Made by a program: the position numbers and the translations under genes. Source: Dethiosulfatibacter aminovorans DSM 17477 (lineage in GTDB: Bacteria > Bacillota > Clostridia > Tissierellales > Dethiosulfatibacteraceae). Taken from it: a DNA stretch of 64,000 nucleotides. The notes below the pieces were generated by a model, which saw nothing but the letters and a program-made list of their open reading frames with translations, did no database searches and was not told the DNA's origin. Position 1 is the stretch's first letter, and each line of letters begins with the position of its first letter. Positions 54,389-61,198 of the stretch are shown piece after piece. Location of the stretch: assembly GCF_900142005.1 (NCBI RefSeq), contig NZ_FQZL01000009.1, positions 62,001 through 126,000 of the forward strand, given 5' to 3'.

Positions 54389-55423
54389 ATGAGTGAAATA
54401 AAAAAAGACAACGACATTTTGCTGCATGTGAAAAACCTCCATGTTGCATTTGATACATATGCTGGTGAAGTCAAGGCTGTCAGAGGTGTTGACTATGAAC
54501 TTAAAAAAGGAGAAACGCTGGCTATAGTTGGAGAGTCCGGATGCGGGAAATCAGTATCGGCTCAGACTATTATGCAGTTGATCCCAATGCCTCCCGGAAA
54601 AATCAAGGAAGGCGAAATAATCTTTGAAGGTAAGAATCTTCTTGACTATTCTGACAAGGAGATGGAAAAAATAAGGGGAAAGGACATATCCATGATATTC
54701 CAGGACCCAATGACTTCCCTTAACCCTACTATGAAGGTAGGAAAGCAGATAATGGAGGTTCTTATCAAGCATCAGAATATGACGAAGTCGGAAGCTCATG
54801 ACAGGGCCGTTGAAATGCTCAAACTTGTTGGCCTTCCGAATCCTGAAAAGAGAGCCAAGCAGTTTCCACACGAATATTCAGGCGGAATGAGGCAGAGGGC
54901 CATGATAGCAATTGCACTGGCATGCAACCCAAAACTTCTCATAGCGGATGAGCCTACAACTGCACTTGATGTAACAATACAGGCTCAGATAATGGACCTT
55001 ATGCAGGAACTTCAGGACAAGCTGAATACAGCAATAATACTTATAACCCATGATCTTGGAGTTGTTGCGGATTCGGCCAAAAAGATTGCAGTCATGTATG
55101 CAGGAATAATCATAGAATACGGTGAAACAAATGATATATTTTACAATGCCCAGCATCCATATACATGGGGACTGCTTCAGTCCGTGCCTAGGCTTGATGT
55201 TGAAACCGAAGTGAGACTGGTACCCATAGACGGTACTCCTCCGGACCTTATTGCACCACCGAAGGGATGTCCATTTGCGGCAAGATGCGATTATGCAATG
55301 CCCGTGTGCAAGGAATCCATGCCCGAGGTATCGGATGTATCCGACAATCACTATGTAAGATGCTGGTTGAAGCACGATATGGCACCGGAAGTTGTAAATC
55401 CTGTAACGGGAAGGAGGGATTAA
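54389..55423 (+). CDS. oppD: Oligopeptide ABC transporter ATPase OppD
   Basis: A 344-residue ATPase: Walker A GESGCGKSVS, Q loop FQDPMTSLNP, signature SGGMRQR, Walker B LLIADEPTTALD and H loop ITHDLG. The C-terminal oligopeptide-transporter region (QHPYTWGLLQSVPRLD) carries Cys residues (CPFAARCDYAMPVC...C) that bind a 4Fe-4S cluster in DppD-type proteins. AGGAGG before the ATG. Confidence 0.95.
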   Translation: MSEIKKDNDILLHVKNLHVAFDTYAGEVKAVRGVDYELKKGETLAIVGESGCGKSVSAQTIMQLIPMPPGKIKEGEIIFEGKNLLDYSDKEMEKIRGKDISMIFQDPMTSLNPTMKVGKQIMEVLIKHQNMTKSEAHDRAVEMLKLVGLPNPEKRAKQFPHEYSGGMRQRAMIAIALACNPKLLIADEPTTALDVTIQAQIMDLMQELQDKLNTAIILITHDLGVVADSAKKIAVMYAGIIIEYGETNDIFYNAQHPYTWGLLQSVPRLDVETEVRLVPIDGTPPDLIAPPKGCPFAARCDYAMPVCKESMPEVSDVSDNHYVRCWLKHDMAPEVVNPVTGRRD

Positions 55424-55425
55424 TC

Positions 55426-56388
55426 ATGGCAGAAGATAAAACGTTGATAAGCGTCAGAAATCTGAAAAAATATTTTAAAGTAGGAAGAGGACAGATTCTC
55501 AAGGCTGTCGATGATGTATCCTTCGATATCAAGGTTGGAGAAACCCTTGGCCTCGTTGGAGAGTCGGGATGTGGGAAGTCCACAACCGGAAGGACTATAA
55601 TAAGACTCTACGAGCCCACAGGTGGAGATGTGATCTTTGACGATATAAATGTGAGCAAGCTGAACAAGGCTGAACAGAAAAAGTTCACAAGAGAAGCTCA
55701 AATGATATTCCAGGACCCATATGCTTCCCTGAATCCAAGGATGACTGTTACAGACATAATAGGTGAGGGTATAGACATACACAATCTATATACCGGAATG
55801 GAAAGACAGAAGAGGATATATGAACTGCTGGAACTGGTTGGTCTCAGCAGGGAACATGCAAATAGATTTCCACACGAATTCAGCGGAGGTCAGAGACAGA
55901 GAATAGGTATTGCCAGAGCCCTTGCTATAGAACCCAAGTTTATAGTTTGTGACGAGCCCATATCGGCACTTGATGTCTCCATACAGGCTCAGGTGGTAAA
56001 CCTTCTTCAGGATCTCCAAAAGGAGCTTGGTCTGACATACCTCTTCATAGCCCACGACCTGAGCATGGTAAAGCATATTTCAGACAGGGTGGCGGTAATG
56101 TATCTTGGATCCATAGTAGAGCTTACCACTTCGAACGAAATATACAACGAGCCTCTTCATCCATATACAAAGGCATTGATGTCAGCGGTTCCTATTCCGG
56201 ATCCGGAGGTATCGAAGGCAAAGCATAGAATACTTCTGGAAGGGGACGTGCCAAGTCCCATAAATATTCCGCCTGGATGTAAATTCCAGGGAAGATGTCC
56301 TTTGTGCCAGGAGATTTGCAAAATGGAGGAACCTGAGTTGAGAGAGGTTAAACCGGGTCATTTTGTAGCCTGTCATTTAGTGAAGTGA
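55426..56388 (+). CDS. oppF: Oligopeptide ABC transporter ATPase OppF
   Basis: A 320-residue ATPase partnering OppD. Walker A GESGCGKSTTG, Q loop FQDPYASLNPR, signature SGGQRQRIGIARALA, Walker B FIVCDEPISALD, H loop IAHDLSMV, and the C-terminal GCKFQGRCPLCQEIC Cys motif. ATG at 55426 follows GGAAGGAGG; the longer frame upstream overlaps oppD and is not used. Confidence 0.95.
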   Translation: MAEDKTLISVRNLKKYFKVGRGQILKAVDDVSFDIKVGETLGLVGESGCGKSTTGRTIIRLYEPTGGDVIFDDINVSKLNKAEQKKFTREAQMIFQDPYASLNPRMTVTDIIGEGIDIHNLYTGMERQKRIYELLELVGLSREHANRFPHEFSGGQRQRIGIARALAIEPKFIVCDEPISALDVSIQAQVVNLLQDLQKELGLTYLFIAHDLSMVKHISDRVAVMYLGSIVELTTSNEIYNEPLHPYTKALMSAVPIPDPEVSKAKHRILLEGDVPSPINIPPGCKFQGRCPLCQEICKMEEPELREVKPGHFVACHLVK

Positions 56389-56412
56389 CTTTAATTGTTA
56401 AATTTTCTTAAT

Positions 56413-56441
56413 TTGCAAAGATGGTTGTACAGTAATATAAT
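56413..56441 (+). promoter_or_regulatory. Separate promoter of oppA
   Basis: TTGCAA (56413-56418), 17-base spacer, TATAAT (56436-56441). It gives oppA its own transcript, fitting the higher need for the binding protein. Confidence 0.7.
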
Positions 56442-56458
56442 TTTTATAGGCGTTTTTA

Positions 56459-56506
56459 ACCGGCAAATCCAACAAGCCGGCTAAAATAGGACGAAAGTCC
56501 AAAAAA
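56459..56506 (+). other. Two small hairpins in the oppA leader
   Basis: CCGGC (56460-56464) pairs with GCCGG (56476-56480), and GGAC (56489-56492) with GTCC (56497-56500) closing a GAAA tetraloop. They sit just before the GGGGG ribosome binding site and may stabilise the mRNA; no known riboswitch class was recognised. Confidence 0.5.
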
Positions 56507-56526
56507 ATCAAGGGGGAACACTCAAG

Positions 56527-58209
56527 ATGAAGAAAAGATTATTAGCACTTTTACTGGTTCTTGCAATGGTATTCACTTTGGCACTTACAGGATGCAGCCA
56601 GCCTGCAGAAGACACTGAAGAGCCGGGAACTGAAGAGCCAGGAACAGAGGAACCGGGAGAAGAACCATCAGAAGAACCAGTAGCGGAAGTTCAAGAAATG
56701 ACTTTCAACTGGACTCAGGAACCACCAGACATGGACCCACAGACTAGTACCGACCAAGTATCGTTCTGGTTATTGAATGCTACTCTTGAAGGTATGGTAA
56801 GACTCAATCCTGATGGATCTGTAGGCGAAGGACTAGCAGAGTCATACGATATCAGCGAAGACGGAACAGTTTATACTTTCCACATTAGAGATGCCAAATG
56901 GTCTGACGGATCTGCAATCACTGCACAGGATTTTGAAGCAGCATGGATAAGAGCAATCGATCCTGCTACAGCTTCAGAGTATTCTTATCAGTTCTATCAC
57001 ATAGCTGGTGCCGAAGAATTCAATACCGGAGCCACAACTGATCCTGCTACAGTAGGAATCAAGGCACTGGACGAGAAGACTCTTGAAGTTACACTTCTTA
57101 GACCTACACCTTTCTTCCTAAGTCTTACATCATTCATCACTTACCTTCCTGCACAGAAAGCTGCAGTTGAAGAACTGGGAGATGCATATGGTACTGAGGC
57201 GGACAAAATGGTATACAGCGGACCTTTTGCTGTAGACGAGTGGATTCACGAAGACAGCCTTACACTTGTTAAGAATGAAATGTACTGGGATGCAGATACA
57301 GTTAAGCTTGACAAGATTACTGGTTACATGATCACTGAAAACAATACAAAGATTCAAATGTATGACAATGATGAGCTTGACAAGGTTGACGTACCTGCGG
57401 AATTCCTTGAGAAGTACATCGACAGTCCTGAATACCAGTCAATTGCAGAAGCAACTACTTGGTATCTTCAGTACAATGTCAAGGACAAGTATTTCTCAAA
57501 CTACAAGATGAGACTTGCTTTTGCTCTTGCTACAGATGCTGAAACTTATGTAAATGTTGTAAGAAAAGGACTTGGAATGGTTGCAGAAGGACATACACCT
57601 CCATCACTTGCAGGTAAGGGTCATTCATTTGCAGAAGATAGAACTTCAGTACTTCCTGGATACGATCCAGAAGAAGCAGCAAGACTATTCGAAGAAGCTT
57701 TGGCTGAAATCGGAGCAACCAAGGAAGAGTTTGCTGCTGACGTAACGATAGTTGCAGGTGAAGGAGATACTTGGAGCAATATCGCTCAGTTCTTCCAGAG
57801 CCAGTGGAAACAAAATCTTGGTGTTGAACTTGCAATTGAGCAAATGTCATTTGCAATGAGACTGGAAAGATACAATACTGGAACTTACCAGATCACTTAT
57901 GCAGGATGGGGCGGAGACTACAATGATCCTCTTACATTCATGGATATGTGGGTAACTGACGGTGGAAACAACGATGCTTACTGGAGCAATGCAGAGTACG
58001 ATGCATATATCAAGACAGCAATCGAAGGACAGGGAGACGAAAGAATCGACGCTATGGTTGCAGCAGAAGCTATTATAGCTGACGAGCTTCCAATCTACCC
58101 GCTTTACCATCCGAACAAGAACATTTTGGTTAAGCCATATGTTAAAGGTCTTGGAATATATCCAGTTGGACCAGACTATGATTTCAAATGGACATATATA
58201 GAAAAATAA
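56527..58209 (+). CDS. oppA: Oligopeptide-binding lipoprotein OppA
   Basis: A 560-residue extracellular solute-binding protein (family 5). The signal peptide ends in the lipobox LTGC (Cys at about 23), so it is membrane-anchored outside. A Glu/Pro-rich linker (EEPGTEEPG repeats, about 31-55) precedes the binding domain, which shows EPPDMDPQTSTDQVSFWLLNATLEGMVRL and LAESYDISEDGTVYTFHIRDAKWSDG. It delivers peptides to OppBCDF. GGGGG site before the ATG and its own promoter. UUCG-loop terminator downstream. Confidence 0.95.
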   Translation: MKKRLLALLLVLAMVFTLALTGCSQPAEDTEEPGTEEPGTEEPGEEPSEEPVAEVQEMTFNWTQEPPDMDPQTSTDQVSFWLLNATLEGMVRLNPDGSVGEGLAESYDISEDGTVYTFHIRDAKWSDGSAITAQDFEAAWIRAIDPATASEYSYQFYHIAGAEEFNTGATTDPATVGIKALDEKTLEVTLLRPTPFFLSLTSFITYLPAQKAAVEELGDAYGTEADKMVYSGPFAVDEWIHEDSLTLVKNEMYWDADTVKLDKITGYMITENNTKIQMYDNDELDKVDVPAEFLEKYIDSPEYQSIAEATTWYLQYNVKDKYFSNYKMRLAFALATDAETYVNVVRKGLGMVAEGHTPPSLAGKGHSFAEDRTSVLPGYDPEEAARLFEEALAEIGATKEEFAADVTIVAGEGDTWSNIAQFFQSQWKQNLGVELAIEQMSFAMRLERYNTGTYQITYAGWGGDYNDPLTFMDMWVTDGGNNDAYWSNAEYDAYIKTAIEGQGDERIDAMVAAEAIIADELPIYPLYHPNKNILVKPYVKGLGIYPVGPDYDFKWTYIEK

Positions 58210-58221
58210 GATTTGAGAATC

Positions 58222-58245
58222 AGGAGCCTTCGGGCTCCTTTTTTT
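58222..58245 (+). terminator. Terminator after oppA (TTCG loop)
   Basis: AGGAGCC (58222-58228), loop TTCG, GGCTCCT (58233-58239), then TTTTTT. Confidence 0.93.
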
Positions 58246-58375
58246 GTGAATTACAGCAGTATGCTTTACCTCAAGAGCATTTTATGTTAATATCTATTAG
58301 GAATAATAAATTAATTGATTTTATAAAGAAAATCGTTGATAAATCTATAATAAAATGACTTATTGAGGTGTTTGA

Positions 58376-59356
58376 ATGGATATTGGAAAACTGCCAAACA
58401 AGGTACTTGAAGATTTGGTTATATCTTCAATTAAGAATAGAAGAGAAGAAGTTATAGAAAGGGCTGCAGTGGGAAAGGATTGTGCTATTATCGACTATGG
58501 AGACAAGTATTGCGTTTTGTCATCAGACCCTATAACCGGAGCAGAGAAAAATCTTGGTAAGATAGCAGTCAATGTTGCCTGCAATGATATAGCGGCAGGT
58601 GGAGCTGAACCAGTGGCTCTTCTTATTACCATATTGGCACCTCCTGAAACAACTCAGGAAACAATAAGGAATATAATGAGCGAAGCAAACGAAGCCAGCA
58701 GTGAAATAAACGTGGAGATCGTAGGCGGACATACCGAAATCACAAATGCCGTTAACAGGATTGTATTGTCCATGACTGCAGTTGGAATAAAGGATAAGAA
58801 AAACGTCCTTGAAGATGTCAGGGAAGGTGACTGTGTCCTCATGACAAAACTTAGTGGAATGGAAGGTTCGACAATCATTGCCGAAGAAAAAGAGGAAGAG
58901 CTTTTAAAAGCGGGATTCACTCCAAAAGAACTTGGAGAGGCAAAGGATTACCTGAATTATCTGAGTGTGGTCAAGGAAGGAACGATTTGTGCATCGGTAG
59001 GAGTGAAATACATGCACGATATAACTGAAGGTGGAGTGGAAGGAGCTGTGTGGGAAGCTTCAAAAGCTCTGGGTATGGGAATAGAAATTAATGAAGATGA
59101 AATACCTGTAGCGGATGTTACCAAGAAACTATGCAGGTATTTTTCTATAGATTACCTGAAACTCATATCCAGCGGGTCAATGCTGGTTATTAGCAGCAAG
59201 GAAAATCTCGGCCCCATCAAAGAAAAACTTGAACTCAATGGGATAGCAGTCACCATGATAGGAGAAATCAAGGGTGAAAAAGTGAGTTTTATCTCTGACG
59301 GGAAATCAAGAGAAGTTAACCAGCCTGAAAGCGACGAACTGTACAAGGTTGTTTGA
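58376..59356 (+). CDS. AIR synthase-related protein (PurM/HypE-like)
   Basis: A 326-residue ATP-binding protein of the PurM/HypE/ThiL superfamily. The N-terminal half has AAVGKDCAIIDYGDKYCVLSSDPITG and VNVACNDIAAGGAEPVALLITILAPP, with the Asp residues that bind Mg-ATP; the C-terminal half has VKYMHDITEGGVEGAVWEAS. HypE proteins end in a conserved Cys used for the hydrogenase cyanide ligand; this one ends SDELYKVV with no Cys, and no hyp genes are nearby, so it is not a standard HypE. The substrate is unknown. First gene of a likely operon with rph, rdgB and the phosphodiesterase. Confidence 0.85.
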   Translation: MDIGKLPNKVLEDLVISSIKNRREEVIERAAVGKDCAIIDYGDKYCVLSSDPITGAEKNLGKIAVNVACNDIAAGGAEPVALLITILAPPETTQETIRNIMSEANEASSEINVEIVGGHTEITNAVNRIVLSMTAVGIKDKKNVLEDVREGDCVLMTKLSGMEGSTIIAEEKEEELLKAGFTPKELGEAKDYLNYLSVVKEGTICASVGVKYMHDITEGGVEGAVWEASKALGMGIEINEDEIPVADVTKKLCRYFSIDYLKLISSGSMLVISSKENLGPIKEKLELNGIAVTMIGEIKGEKVSFISDGKSREVNQPESDELYKVV

Positions 59357-59380
59357 TGCAATAAATATTAGGAGTTTATA

Positions 59381-60124
59381 ATGGCAAGATTAGATGGAAG
59401 AAAAAAAGATGAAATAAGAAAAACAAAAATTACCAGGGACTATTTGCTTTATCCGGACGGTTCTGTACTGGTTGAGGTTGGAGATACAAAAGTAATATGT
59501 ACTGCAATGATCGAGAACAAGGTTCCACCTTTTTTAAGAGGAAGTGAGACAGGATGGGTGACTGCTGAATATTCAATGCTGCCGGGATCGACGGTTACAA
59601 GAAAAATGAGGGATTCCAGTAAAGGAAAGGTTGACGGCAGATCTCAGGAGATACAAAGACTCATAGGCAGGTCAATGAGGTCGGTAGTTGATTTAAATCT
59701 TTTGGGAGAAAGAACTCTGTGGCTTGATTGTGATGTAATTCAGGCGGATGGAGGTACCAGAACAGCTTCTATCAGTGGAGCATTTGTAGCTATGGCAGAT
59801 GCTTTCTATAAGCTCATGAAGGAAGGCGCGCTTGAAAAAATGCCTGTGAAATCTTTTGTATCAGCTGTAAGTGTAGGAATAGTAAATGATGAGGATGTAT
59901 TGGATCTCTGTTATTTGGAGGACAGCAATGCCAAGGTTGACATGAACATTGTAATGACGGATAAGGAAGAATTCATAGAGGTTCAGGGAACTGGAGAGGA
60001 AGCACCCTTTACAATGGATGAACTTACTTCATTGCTTGAAATAGGAAAGAAAGGATGCTGCGATATCTTTGAAATACAGAAAAATGTTCTTGGGAAAGAG
60101 ATATACGAATTGATAGGAGAATGA
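59381..60124 (+). CDS. rph: Ribonuclease PH
   Basis: A 247-residue phosphorolytic exoribonuclease that trims tRNA 3' ends. [86 protein letters not shown] and [22 protein letters not shown] are RNase PH signatures covering the full length. An AGGAG site precedes the ATG. rdgB starts one base after its stop; in some bacteria the two are fused. Confidence 0.96.
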   Translation: MARLDGRKKDEIRKTKITRDYLLYPDGSVLVEVGDTKVICTAMIENKVPPFLRGSETGWVTAEYSMLPGSTVTRKMRDSSKGKVDGRSQEIQRLIGRSMRSVVDLNLLGERTLWLDCDVIQADGGTRTASISGAFVAMADAFYKLMKEGALEKMPVKSFVSAVSVGIVNDEDVLDLCYLEDSNAKVDMNIVMTDKEEFIEVQGTGEEAPFTMDELTSLLEIGKKGCCDIFEIQKNVLGKEIYELIGE

Positions 60125-60125
60125 T

Positions 60126-60725
60126 ATGGCAAGAGTTGTTTTATCAAGCGGAAACAAGCATAAGATAAGTGAAATAAAAAGCATACTGAGAGATTTTGAC
60201 CTTGAAGTAATATCAAAAAATGATATTGGTTATAAAGATTTTGAAGTTGAGGAAGATGGAGATACACTTGAGGAAAATTCAATGAAAAAGGCAATGGAGT
60301 TGTGGAAGAAGACAGGCGACATTGTCATTGCAGACGATACTGGTCTTTTTGTTGAATATCTTGATGGGGAACCGGGAGTATACTCGGCAAGATATGCAGG
60401 CGAAGATGCGACCTATGATGACAACAACAAGCTTCTTCTTCAAAAATTGGAAAATGTACCTGCAGACAAAAGAAAGGCTTATTTCAAAACGGTTGTTTCA
60501 ATTATCGACAGCGAGGGAGCATCCTTCAGTGTTGAAGGTATATGCAAGGGTGAAATAGGTTTTGAACCTGTAGGAGACAACGGATTCGGATATGATCCCA
60601 TTTTTATTGTTGAAGGTCTTGACAAGACTTTTGCACAGCTGACAGACATTGAAAAAAATAAATACAGCCACAGGGGAAAGGCTGTTAGAAACTTAAAAAA
60701 TATAATTGGAGAAATATTGAAATGA
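60126..60725 (+). CDS. rdgB: XTP/dITP pyrophosphatase (non-canonical purine NTPase)
   Basis: A 199-residue Ham1/RdgB enzyme that removes ITP, dITP and XTP from nucleotide pools. Signatures: VLSSGNKHKISEIKSIL, VIADDTGLFVEYLDGEPGVYSARYAG and GFGYDPIFIVEGLDKTFAQLTDIEKNKYSHRGKA. Its end overlaps the next start by 4 bases (ATGA). Confidence 0.96.
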   Translation: MARVVLSSGNKHKISEIKSILRDFDLEVISKNDIGYKDFEVEEDGDTLEENSMKKAMELWKKTGDIVIADDTGLFVEYLDGEPGVYSARYAGEDATYDDNNKLLLQKLENVPADKRKAYFKTVVSIIDSEGASFSVEGICKGEIGFEPVGDNGFGYDPIFIVEGLDKTFAQLTDIEKNKYSHRGKAVRNLKNIIGEILK

Positions 60726-61198
60726 AGATAATAGTAGTAAGTGATACCCACTTTAGAACTCAACAAATCATAGAAAGACTTGAAATCATTGAAGATATTG
60801 ACATGATTATACATTTGGGGGACATTATGTCTGACGGCAGGAAAATTGGAGATGCTCTTGGCGTCAAGACACTCTCAGTAAAGGGTAACTGTGATTTCGG
60901 CCTGGAAGAAGAACCTTTTGAAAAGATAGTGGAAGTGGAGAATATAAAGATACTTTTTACTCATGGACACAGATACAAGGTAAAACAGTCTATAGACAGA
61001 TATTTCTACAGGGCAAAGGAAGTGGAGGCAAACATTGCTCTTTACGGACATACACATCTTCCGGTGAACAGGTGGATAGAAGACGTACTGATGTTCAACC
61101 CCGGCAGCGCAGCTTTACCGAAGGAAGACCAAAAGCCCTCCTTTGGTATCTTGAATATAGTTGACAACAAGGTTGAATCAAGCATAATCACTTACTAG
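60722..61198 (+). CDS. Metallophosphoesterase of the YfcE/MJ0936 type
   Basis: A 158-residue phosphodiesterase with all metal-binding blocks: VSDTHF (Asp, His), HLGDI (Asp), VKGNCD (Asn), FTHGH and YGHTHLP (His). YfcE-type enzymes hydrolyse phosphodiesters in vitro; the physiological substrate is uncertain. The rph-rdgB-yfcE order is common in Clostridia. Its last 11 bases overlap the end of the convergent RND permease gene, leaving no room for a terminator. Confidence 0.92.
   Translation: MKIIVVSDTHFRTQQIIERLEIIEDIDMIIHLGDIMSDGRKIGDALGVKTLSVKGNCDFGLEEEPFEKIVEVENIKILFTHGHRYKVKQSIDRYFYRAKEVEANIALYGHTHLPVNRWIEDVLMFNPGSAALPKEDQKPSFGILNIVDNKVESSIITY

Noticed and set aside
56459-56506. oppA leader considered as a c-di-GMP riboswitch
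   Set aside because: The GEMM consensus elements and tetraloop-receptor are not present; only two small hairpins are seen.
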